DNA of 25,729 bases from Melampsora larici-populina 98AG31. Taxonomy: Eukaryota; Basidiomycota; Pucciniomycetes; Pucciniales; Melampsoraceae. Both the position numbers and the translations under genes were made by a program. The notes below the pieces were generated by a model. The model saw only the letters and a program-made list of their open reading frames with translations. It ran no database searches and had not been told where the DNA came from. Positions 10,050 to 19,039 of the stretch are shown piece by piece (position 1 is the first letter of the stretch; each line of letters opens with the position of its first letter). The stretch covers positions 835,388 to 861,116 of the forward strand of contig NW_006768797.1 of the NCBI RefSeq assembly GCF_000204055.1, given 5' to 3'.

Positions 10050-10398
10050 TCAACTCAAGCAAAATAAGATCATCAGAAATAGTCCACAAGTTTCCGTGAA
10101 TGCCGGTTTCATTGTACATCAATTCCTGGACTTCATCGAGATAAAGTGTTGGGTCCGCGGAGATCAAGTCGGCCATGAATTCACATTCTTCATCTGAAAA
10201 AGTGAGAGGACGTCCACATTTATTGTAATCTGAAGCACTGCAAATGACAGCTAGAGTAGATTTGTATAGTTGCTTCCATTTGGTGAGGGTGTCCACATGT
10301 ACTGAAGATTGCAAATGATGTTTGACTTCTGGTCAACTCATACCTTTGGACATTAGAGTGATAGCCTGCACTTTGATGTCGGTGCTGTATTGAGGCAT
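10050..10398 (-). pseudogene. Truncated Tc1/mariner transposase, N-terminal part
   Basis: From ATG at 10398 the minus strand reads MPQYSTDIKVQAITLMSKG, a helix-turn-helix start, then an in-frame TGA (10333-10335) where an Arg codon CGA would fit, then TLTKWKQLYKST, CGRPLTFSDEECEFM, ISADPTLYLDEVQELM and NLWTISDDL. The block PTLYLDEVQ corresponds to PTIYLDELAHQL in the intact transposase of element 2. Homology ends near 10050 and the catalytic DDE domain is absent. It converges on the plus-strand accessory gene, whose fragment overlaps the junction. Confidence 0.75.
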
Positions 10399-10613
10399 TC
10401 TTGTTTTTGTCCAACTGGCAGATTTGGTGAGATGTGGTGAGGTGGGGCTTGGAGGAAGTGCTTGCGAGTGAGATTTGGAACACAGAGGCTTGACCTCAAC
10501 ATCTGATTCCAATCCGGATTAACAGACCAATTGGGTGAAATAAATTAGCTGTGGATATGAAAAAAAAAGAAAAAGAAAACACAACAACCACTTTTGTTTT
10601 CAAAATAGCTGTA

Positions 10614-10786
10614 CACTACGCCAAATTGCAAATTTACCATGGAGTTTAGAAAATTGAGTTGACATAGAAAATTATAGAGAAGCTGGCAAGGGTCAGAAAA
10701 ATATGAAAAAAAAATGGAAGGGCCCTTTGATGAATTCCGGTTGTCTGTGATATTTTTTCATATTTTTATAACCACAATGCATATAA
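10614..10786. other. Unassigned remnant between two elements
   Basis: It lies between the right TA of Tc1-like element 1 and the CACTA-like end at 10787, so it is probably 5' sequence of the hAT element. A short inverted pair (GAAAAATATGAAAAAA near 10697 and TTTTTTCATATTTTTA near 10754) is present. No gene was seen. Confidence 0.35.
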
Positions 10787-11063
10787 CAATACACAAAATA
10801 TAATATCTTCTGGGCAGAAAATATAAAACCCAACGCACAAAGATATTGAGCAGTCTGGGAGAGAGACAAAAATACACAAAAATATGCATATTGTTCCTAT
10901 GGTTGAGAGCTTAGATTTGCGTATTTTTTGTATTTTTAGTGTGAAAATTGTTGATTGTACTAACAAAAAACCTCCAGGATTGTCAGATTACGGCCTGTAA
11001 CAGATATTGGAGGGTATAATTTGAGTTCAACAATCCCTTATATCTTGGTCAATTATCCTCAAG
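10787..11063 (+). mobile_element. CACTA-like terminal region in front of DUF6589
   Basis: CAATACACAAAATATAATAT followed by CTTCTGGGCAGAAAATA matches the end of the MITE at 6035 (CACTACACAAAAGATAATAT, TTTTCTGGGCAGAAAATTA) with the third base changed from C to A. Similarity continues through AAAAATATGCAT, TTGTTCC, GTACTAACAA, AAACCT and CCTGTAACA to about 11060, over 270 bp. The preceding bases are TAA, but the partner end is not in the window, so a target duplication cannot be tested. The DUF6589 frame opens at once at 11064, as expected if this is the left end of the transposon carrying that gene. Confidence 0.7.
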
Positions 11064-14000
11064 ATGATTACAGTTCCTGATCAAAACTACAAGATAACTA
11101 CAGAAATGATTCAATACAAATTTGATCTTGTTGAGAATCTAAGGAATCATCCATCCCGGTGGTCAGTGAAACACATCATCCGGACATTCTTGATTGCCAA
11201 AGACAAACCAGGAATCTTGAAAAGAGCTTGCTCATACTGGGGAATACCACGTGGATGGCCCTCAACTTTGACTGTATTGAATGCTATCAAACGGCTTGCT
11301 TGCAAAAAGCGCAAAGGAAAGTTACTTTGGAAAGCGTATATACTTGCAGAGGTACGTATTCAGATCATTATCTCCCAGTTATTTCACATCACTTATCGTC
11401 AAATATTGATTACTACATGTAGTCAAAGAAGATAGTTGATGCGGAGGCATCTCGTCGTTGGCGACAGAGGTGGTACCCAGCAAATTAGCCTGTGTGGTCT
11501 CTGAAGCCATCTTTCTTCAACATGGACAAGGCTGTGGAGCGTGCCTCCACAATATAAATTGGAATGGGGTTCTTATGGAAACTTATTTGCCATCAATTGT
11601 CCGCTGGGAGGCCTTCAACACAACCAGAGGACTCCATTGTTGCCAACACCAAAGACCCGCAAGATATTCATCTCTCTGATAGTGAAAGTTTGAACAATGA
11701 AGACATCATCATACAAGATCCTGTAACTGTTATACCCAAGCTAGAACAGAACAGAGATCATGATTCAGAGGCGTCGACAGAATCAAACTCAAGCTCAACC
11801 AAGAAACTTGAAACCAAGTGTCTCAATTGTGGTGGATCCAAAGATGATGTCATTGTGGCTGCTCACTTAGATCAAGAAGAGTTGGATGAGGAGGTGCTGG
11901 CCTGCAAAATGGAAGAAGAAATCTATGAAAGGACGCCATTCAATTTTGCTAATGCACAACATCAATAACTGATATCTTTTAAACCTCTTCAGGTTGCAAC
12001 CACTGTCTGTTTTATGATAGCTTATGTAAACAATTGTGCAATCAATGGTTTCCAGCTTGAAAACTCCGTCACCTTTTTGGCAGCAGGGGAAAGTGAATGG
12101 GTTCATCACTATCTTCATGCTATTGGCCTGACTGTGTTGCGCTCTTCTGCCCTACGTACAATCAGGCGGCTGGCTAAAGTAGCGCTGTCAATAGTTCAAG
12201 AAAAAGTTTTGATGGAATATACTATACAGCCCTTTCTGGTGTTAGACAATTTTGACATTCAAGAACAGATCCATTACTCTAGATTAGAGGCCGACTCATG
12301 TATGTTCCATGGAACCTATGGATATCTTCATTTCTTGTCGGATACAGTTTTATCACACAAAGAGGTTAAGCCTGGACACTTAAGCTTGGATAGTTTTGTG
12401 GAAGCTATGCATCAAGCAGAAACCAAGGAAGTTGATGTTAAAACCTTTCTACCAGACAAGAAAGCTTGGGCTCAATGGGAAGAACCTACCAAGGCTCAAC
12501 TTTCTCAGGCTTACTTGGATTATATTATCACCAACAACCGAGACATCATTCCAGAAAAGCAGCCAAACTTATCACGGACTTCACCCGCTGTGGAACCTTT
12601 GCCAGTCAAAAAGGCTGATGTGATGATGTTGCCTTTGATGGACTTATATTCTGGTTTGGCCAAAGGTGTCGGACAATTTCTAGACCACATCGCTTCTATC
12701 ACTGGCCGGCCTCTCAAAGATCATCCTCATGATCTGCAAGTCGTTGAAGGAGACGTTGGGACTTGCATCAGCCTGGAGAGTTGTCGATCCAAGCTTCAGC
12801 CAGCGGGTAGAAAGCACGAGAGTATGCTCAATTACCTTACTATACCAGGTGCAGCGCACACAATGTGGAATATAGGATACTGGTACATACTTGGTGGGTG
12901 GGGTGACGCTGCAGATGACAAAGACATCCCCTTTTCAAAGAGCTGGGAATCACTCGCAGGAAAGACTGAACGTCCAGCAGCCAAGAAAGACTTTAGCCTG
13001 ATCATGCGTATGATCAATCACACTCATTTTGCCACGATGGTGTGGTGCTTAAAGTCAGTTGTCTTTTTTCATTTACAGCTGTTTCCTTGTCTATATTTCA
13101 TTGTTGACCGTTCCATCCTGATGCAAACAGTGAGGTGATTAAGACGCAGTCACCTAACCCAGATCTCTTGGACAATGCAACAGCTAAGTCAATCATTGAA
13201 GAGACTCATGCAAAGTACTTCACCAAGAGCTCTTGCAAAGCAGCTAAAAAGGACAGTGATATTTGTGGCTATAATTTACGCCTGCGTCTACGAGATCTTG
13301 CCTTGTATGTTGAAGCAGATCAGGCCACAAAGGCTGGTGATATTGGCCAACTGATTTTGATGTGGAAGCGCTGGGCTGTGATGTCTCATGGCACACCAGG
13401 CCTCTCTCACTATGCTCAGCATCCTCCCCGGCTCATTTTACTACTTTAGCATTATTTACCTCCTGGTCTGGCACATGTTATAAAACATTCTTTGTTGATC
13501 TTGGCACGAGGTGCAGCTCAAAGATTTGAGCCTAAAGACTTACGTCTTGAGCGTAAGATATGGTGGTTGAAATACTTCTTCAACAATGTGGTATGTACCT
13601 TTGATCTGATTAATGTTTCTCATATCAAAGGTTGCTTACTGGTATTTTTTTGCATCCTGTAGGGCTCAGGAACCAAAATTCAAAGGCTTGCTGGCAGGTA
13701 CTCCCTCAACATCAAACTGGTAAATTTTAATAACTCTTCAAGAACTGAGAATGGTGTGAGTATGTATAGTGACAAGCTTCTATTTACAGTTTCAAAAATT
13801 GATGGACCTTCTCAAAATCAAGGTGGGTCTGAATTGTATATATCAAACTAAGAAGATATATACAACCAAGAAGACAGTGCAATCCTTCATCCAAATGGAC
13901 AACAGAACCTTCTCAACCTTCCCCTAAACCTGATCTTTTTAAGACAGGTTTCCAAAAATTTCAAGAAATTTTCTATGATGAGTACACCCACAACCAGCAC

Positions 14001-14100
14001 TCCCGTTATATATGGGGAAGCACCCAGACTGAAAATGGCCCAAATCCAGTTGACGACAATGAAGCTACAGATGTGCCCAATGATCCACCGGGTCCGTCAT
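11064..14100 (+). pseudogene. DUF6589-domain protein gene, degenerate
   Basis: The N-terminal exon (11064-11351) reads HPSRWSVKHIIRTFL and a 71-nt intron follows. Stops occur near 11487 and 11544 and at the end of the acidic Ser-rich exon (about 11966). The long frame from 12014 has FLVLDNFDIQEQIHYSRLE, MFHGTYGYLHFL, QVVEGDVGTCISLE and IPGAAHTMWNIGYW. After an intron (13054-13130) come GYNLRLRLRDLALYVEADQA, KAGDIGQLILMWKRWAVM, a TAG (13447-13449), HYLPPGLAHVIKHSLLI and WWLKYFFNN; after introns 13591-13662 and 13720-13789 a charged tail runs to a MITE. The conserved Asp, Asp and His positions resemble an RNase H-like nuclease core, which is my inference. The family is widespread in basidiomycetes and has no assigned function. 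The CACTA-like end just upstream suggests a transposon protein. Confidence 0.75.
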
Positions 14101-14103
14101 TTC

Positions 14104-14784
14104 AGGACCCCGGATAAGTCTTATAAATGACAGGGATGGATAATTGGTCAAAACCTCCTAATTCATACCTCTTTTTTTGTTTTTTTGAGGCCATTAATTC
14201 CTGTTTCATCCCTAACCTAAAAGCCAGGTTTTTAAGAGTTTTGGAAATTAATTCCCCCACATCCCTAACATTGGAAAGCTGGTTTTGGAGAATTTTTGGG
14301 GACTTCAATTTTGTTTCTAGAACATTGGAAAAGGCAAATAATCTTGACGTGATTCTTGTACCTAGATCAGCTATTTCAATGTACAAAATTTGTTTCAACA
14401 TGGGTGAATACTCCTCAGAGTAAAGGGAAGTCAGAAAAAATTGATCTTTGAATGAATGAAAGCTATGTCCCTTGTGCACAACTCAACTTGCATATGAGCA
14501 ACTTGTGTAAACCCTTGTTGAATGTGAATTTCTGTTTGTACCTTTCAAGGTTAATGGGGAAATAACTTATGAAATGGGATATTAATCATGCTGTTCATTC
14601 ATGGTACATCAGTATCATCTGAGAGGGAGATTTTTGTCCAACTGAGATTCATTCCTCCACATCCCTAACATGTGACCAGGACCGGGGCGGATAATTCCTT
14701 TTTCATCCCTAACATAGCAAAAATTGGAGGGTCTGATTCATTCCTTTTTCATCCCTAGGGTTTATAGGACTTATCCGGGGTCCT
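14104..14784. mobile_element. 681-bp MITE with 8-bp target duplication
   Basis: TIRs AGGACCCCGGATAAGTC (14104) and its reverse complement (ending 14784) are followed by YTATAAA on both arms. GTCATTTC is repeated exactly at 14096-14103 and 14785-14792. An 8-bp duplication fits hAT or KDZ/Zisupton-type transposition. Inside are five direct copies of a motif like ATTCC(N)4-5CATCCCTA (near 14192, 14248, 14648, 14694 and 14741) and one inverted copy next to the left end, possible transposase binding sites. It is non-coding and cuts the 3' end of the DUF6589 gene. Confidence 0.8.
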
Positions 14785-14868
14785 GTCATTTCACTTATCA
14801 CATAGACATGCTAGAATTATTTACACTAGAATTTGTTGTACCAGTTGGGGCAATGGAGCTGTGATTCA

Positions 14869-17202
14869 TTAGCCATTAGTATCGCTGGTCAACCGTGGAT
14901 CAATATTTGTATTGAATTGTTGTGGTGCAAGTGAAATAATGGGTGCACCGGATATATTCCCATTGGACACCTCACAGTCATTATCAGCGTCGTTTTGTGG
15001 TGGTGCAGGTGGATTCTTTGGATGTGAGGGTGGCTGTCCATCAAGTTCCGCAGCTGCAGCATCTCTTTTCGGTTTATCAGTCTTCTCCTTCTCCCATTTT
15101 TTGTTTGCAGCAGCAGTTCATGCATTATTGAGTTGAGTAATTACTTTCTGATGTTGTGCATAGATATTGGAGCGTTCCCACTTCTTGATGCAATTTACAA
15201 TGCAATCAAACATACCATCCATTGCCTTGCTTCCAAAAATCCCTCGCAGTGAAACCCCTCGAGATATTATGTCTGCATTTTTTGTGATTGGCCATGCATG
15301 CTTTTCCTTATCAAATATGTCTTCGCAGTCCAATTCCATTTCATATTCTTCACATTCTTTGCTGTATAGAGTATTGAAATCCGACATTAATTGTGACACT
15401 AGTTCCTTCATGATGATCATTGATCTGATCTGATCTTTTGGTGGGCATGTCAAAATCATTTCGAGATTGGGTCCCTTGTCAAGAGCTGGATTTGGGCAGC
15501 AAATGTTGTGACTGAATGTCTCATCAAAAGTGCCGGTTATTATATCACTCATATTGTTGTTTGATGCATGGTGCTGCTCATTGATGAATTTCAAAGCCAT
15601 TTCTGGCTCACAATTTGAGCATAGACAAGACTGGAGATTGAGAGCCTTCTGTCAAGCCACCTCTTCTATGTAATCCTTGTCATCAAAGCTAATGGGTATA
15701 TGACCAACACTTCAAAAATAAAATCAGACTTTTGTCAAATAGATGAGTTGAAGAAAATTGTACTCACTAGTTGTCTACAGCCATTGCTACTCTGAGACAA
15801 ACTGGGGTTATTGCAAGCTTGTCCATCCTATTGTCATCTGACATATCTTTGGGAGGACCAAAGTCATTCGGCTTATTCTTTGCCCCAGCACCCAAACGTT
15901 TCTCTTCAACTAAAAGGATACCAACACCAGGCCGACCATCACGACCACACTGCCCAAACATTTGCACCACCGTTGCGGGATCCATCCTTCCCATAACTAT
16001 GACTCGGTGTACTAATTTCCAATTTTGGCCAAGACCTAACGCCATTGTACAGCACATGATTGGAAAAAGTGATTTGACAAAATGCTCCTCGTGATCTGCC
16101 CTATCATCTGGTCCTGTAGCTGCATGGTATTGACGCGCGCAGGTGCTCATACCATTCCGGGAATTTTCAGGCTGGCCACGCGCTATGTTGACATGAGTTA
16201 AGGTCTCTGCAGTTCCGTCCTGGGTGCCAGAATAGATAAGTGTTGGGGGAAGGTTGCCATTGGGAATCAAACAAGCATCACCGAAGAACTGTTTAAGATC
16301 CTGTGCACTCCTCAGAGGGTGCTTCAAAGTTATTCTAATTATGCGGATTTCTTGTCAAACTAGTTCAGCGGTTTGTGACTTGAGGTTATGGTTGCCAAGC
16401 CGTAAATTCTTCTTAATTGCTTCCATAGCTTTGGGCCAACAAGTAGCAGACATGAGCAAAATGGGAGCGTGGTTGGTTGCAAGAAAGCGTCCATATAGAT
16501 TCCCGTAGCTTGGCCTAAATACTGCAATATCTTGGAGTTTTTTGAAGGTGCTCATAGTTTGCGTGATTCCACTTGCTACCAGCCCCCAACAGTAGATAAG
16601 GTGGGCTTTGTCGACAACTTTCAATACCAATTGTTTTTGGAAAAGCGGGTTAAAATATAATTTTGTGAACATCAGGCTGTTGAGGAAGATCTCCGGACTC
16701 TGAGACAACCAATCATGTCATTATTTTGTGGCACACAGTATTGTGAACAAATGATAAGAGCTCACTAAGTATATAAACTGATACTTTCCATCCAGAATCT
16801 CTCTGCAAAACTTTTTGGAGAAGGTTTTCTTTGTGATGTATACAGCAGTGAAACCCACCACAATTTTTTCTTCAACCTATATTGTTTGAAGAAACCAAAT
16901 GTAAGCATAGTGAATCATGAGATCATAGGATAAATATAAAACAAGTAAAGAGATACCTGATTGTTTCCTAGAGCATCTAGCGGATTCATTATCATCACCA
17001 TTGCCTTACTAGAACGAGGATATGTGGCAATAAACATCTTGGGTACCTTGGATTTTCCAAATCCAGTTCCAGCCCAAAGAAAAGTGTTCCAATGCTCAAT
17101 AAGCCAAAGCACACATTCTACTTGCAATGGACGCGGCTCAAAACCGTAGTGCTTGTGGAAGTTTGTTTGATTAGAATCTTTGTATGGTTGTGACGCTGGC
17201 AC
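14869..17202 (-). pseudogene. RecQ-like ATP-dependent helicase, inactivated
   Basis: Four exons (17202-16957, 16876-16766, 16699-15768, 15709-14869) with introns of 80, 66 and 58 nt give 710 codons in one frame, ending at TAA 14869-14871. The helicase motifs appear in order: RPLQVECVLWLI, Walker A AGTGFGKS, motif II VVDKAHLI, motif III LLMSATC, then LPPTLIYSGTQ, CTMALGLGQNW and motif VI QMFGQCGRDGRPG, followed by a CLCSNCE zinc-ribbon-like patch and a Pro-rich tail. It unwinds DNA in an intact relative. Here three in-frame TGA codons (16355-16357, one near 15655, 15118-15120), Lys for Glu in DEAH and Gln for the first Arg of motif VI make it dead; all five fit CpG transitions. It converges on the DUF6589 gene. 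The family is related to fungal repeat-borne and telomere-linked RecQ helicases. Confidence 0.85.
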
Positions 17203-17515
17203 GAGGATCGAGCGTGGTCCATTTCTCAGGAAACCAGCGGATACCCCGAAAGCACAAGAGTTGTGAGGAGTGATGAGTAATCATCAGGGAACGGTTGAGC
17301 GCACCGACTGTCGCCCTGAGATGAGACTTTCCTCGAAGAGGTTGTGTCTACCATCTCACAAGTTCTCTCTCGCACTCACGATCCCTCTGAGAATCTTCCA
17401 CCGCTTCCTCTCTCTCCCTCATCCGCTTCAGTTTCCCCTCTGCCTCGTTGTATCACTACGAGCCTTTTTCGAACTGTTACACTACAAGCCTCTTTCGAAC
17501 AACGAAACATATACG

Positions 17516-18743
17516 ATGAGATCAAGCAGACGTAACTTAGGATTGAGACCAGAGTATAGTCCGGAACCAACACCACCGAACTCAGATATATTAGTACCAG
17601 ATTCAGAAGGTAACTGGAATATCGAAAATACTTTAGAGGAAGAAGAAAGAATTAGGAAAGAAGATGAACAAGAAAATCGATTGAATGAAGAAAGAAGCGA
17701 GGAAGAAATTGATAGTTCAATTGAAGAAATTAAATTGATAAAGAACAAATCAAAAATCAAAGATATAAACTGGTCTTCTGAAGATGATTCATCCTCATCA
17801 AGTTCTAAAGAGAAAACGATAAAATTAGACCAATGTAAGCAGAACGTTTCGTAGATTTATTCCGAACTGTCGATATGAAAGCTTTTAAACTATAAGTTGT
17901 GATATATTCCAACAAAAAGCAGAAACAATCGTGATGTATTCCGATTTAATCGTGATATATTCCGATTTATGTTTGATACCAATCGTGATTTAATCCGATA
18001 GTTATATTGAACAAAACGAAAAAGTTAAAATTTTTATCTGATGGTTATGAATTGCGTTTACAGCGACTTTGATAGATAAAGCTTATAAAGCTTTAGATTT
18101 AGGTGACTCAAAGTTAGCGAAGAAGTTGTTATTGAAGATGAAAGTGGAAGAATTGATAAATACTACGAAATCAACATCCGATAAAGCGAATCCAATGTCC
18201 AAATACAAAAGTGGAAAGACAGCAAACAACACTTTAAGACGCTTCACGGATTACTGGGACAACCACCTGAAACTGATGGACATTCATTTCCCTTTGACTA
18301 TATTCAATTCTGAATGGATAGAATTTGATAGTTTGATAGCAGGAAAGAGTATGTCGAAGAAGAAAGACAAACCGACAGGACAACCCGCCAAAAATGAATG
18401 GTGGCTATCTTTCGCTGATTGGACTAGAGCGAGAATTTTAATGGTGAAATACTTAAAAGAGCAATACGGACATGAAGCCTTTGCAAAAGATTTAGAAAAG
18501 CACTTCGAATACGTTCAGCAATTAAGTGATAGACATGGATGGATAGTCGCATTTAGATATGACATAGCTGTAAGAAACGATGTCACTTGTAATCGTATCG
18601 ATGGAGCTCCAGGCGATCCAAGCGAAAGACGTCAGGAATTTCTAGATGACGCGATAGCTAGAACCGCCTTCTTACAAGCGGTAGCCCGGAGGATCTGGGG
18701 ATGGCCTGATACAGCTCTGAGAGTCCTGAGAATCCTGCCCTAA
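17516..18743 (+). CDS. Gag-like retroelement protein (two exons, truncated)
   Basis: ATG 17516 opens exon 1 (17516-17834), an acidic, highly charged, Ser-rich segment with long Glu runs. A 229-nt intron (17835-18063, donor GTAAGC, acceptor TTTACAG) joins it in frame to exon 2 (18064-18743). The total is 332 codons. Exon 2 is Lys-rich and then holds WWLSFADWTRARILMVKYL, KHFEYVQQLSDRHGW and FRYDIAVR. A Trp-rich helical block followed by YD..xR resembles Gag-type ORFs of fungal DIRS-like or other retrotransposons; this is from memory and not certain. The final 20 or so codons (RRIWGWPDTALRV) look unrelated, so the protein is probably truncated by a junction near 18685. The intron is unusually long for this window and holds repeats of an ATTCCGATTTA motif. 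Confidence 0.45.
17890..18000 (+). repeat. ATTCCGATTTAATCGTGAT repeats inside an intron
   Basis: About four spaced, imperfect copies of a CGTGAT(A/T)TATTCCGATTTA unit lie between 17898 and 18000 in the intron of the Gag-like gene. They explain part of its length. Their role is unknown. Confidence 0.55.
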
Positions 18744-19039
18744 GCCATGCCTCATGGGTTTACATCATATAAATCAAATTACCCATACTCTCAGATATTT
18801 CACTTACAGCCGTTCCCGAAAAGGTTGCTTTTTTGAATTTTTTTTTGGGGCGGTTAGGGCTGTTAAGATCAGATAGGGTCAGATTTTACTCAGCTTTTGT
18901 ATCAGACACCACCAGATTGGAGATCCACCTGTAATCTTGTACGTCATCCCAGCCATCCCACTCCACCACCCTCTTGTGTTCTTTTTTCTCTCGATCATTA
19001 ATCCAACCTCGCCTTCTTTAGGCAATAAGTTTCTTCCAA

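Larger units (their letters stand above)
8779..10611. mobile_element. Tc1/mariner-like element 1, non-autonomous (1833 bp)
   Basis: Terminal inverted repeats of about 45 bp begin CAGCTATTTCAAAAACAAAA (8779) and, inverted, CAGCTATTTTGAAAACAAAA (10611), continuing GTGGTTGT...GTTTTCTTTTT. TA borders both sides (8777-8778, 10612-10613). Inside are a decayed accessory gene on the plus strand and, converging on it, the N-terminal relic of a Tc1-type transposase on the minus strand. The catalytic domain has been deleted, so the copy could move only with help from a relative. It interrupts the 5' part of the hAT pseudogene. The TIRs share the CAGCYRTT start with element 2 (18807-23582) but are otherwise diverged. 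Confidence 0.85.
17262..18743 (+). mobile_element. Retroelement fragment, 5' part
   Basis: At 17262 TGTGAGGAGT repeats the first ten bases of the two solo LTRs, but the sequence after it is different. A pyrimidine-rich leader follows, then a two-exon Gag-like frame. No reverse transcriptase, integrase or second LTR is present. The right limit is unclear: coding similarity seems to stop near 18690, before a short tail and the Tc1-like element at 18807. It probably is a 5'-terminal piece of an LTR or DIRS-like retrotransposon. Confidence 0.4.

Noticed and set aside
10614..10640. CACTACGCC directly after the TA of Tc1-like element 1, looking like a CACTA end
   Set aside because: No inverted partner exists in the window, and in the minus strand it reads as a likely splice acceptor or 5' sequence of the hAT gene. 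The real CACTA-like end, matching the MITE, is at 10787.
14127..14479. Open frames on both strands inside the 681-bp MITE
   Set aside because: They use the directional repeats of a non-coding element and have no known domain.
14869..17202. Reassigned TGA codons in the RecQ gene
   Set aside because: All three stops being TGA is intriguing, but they fit CGA decay, and two helicase motifs are also mutated at CpG sites, so a dead gene is simpler than recoding.
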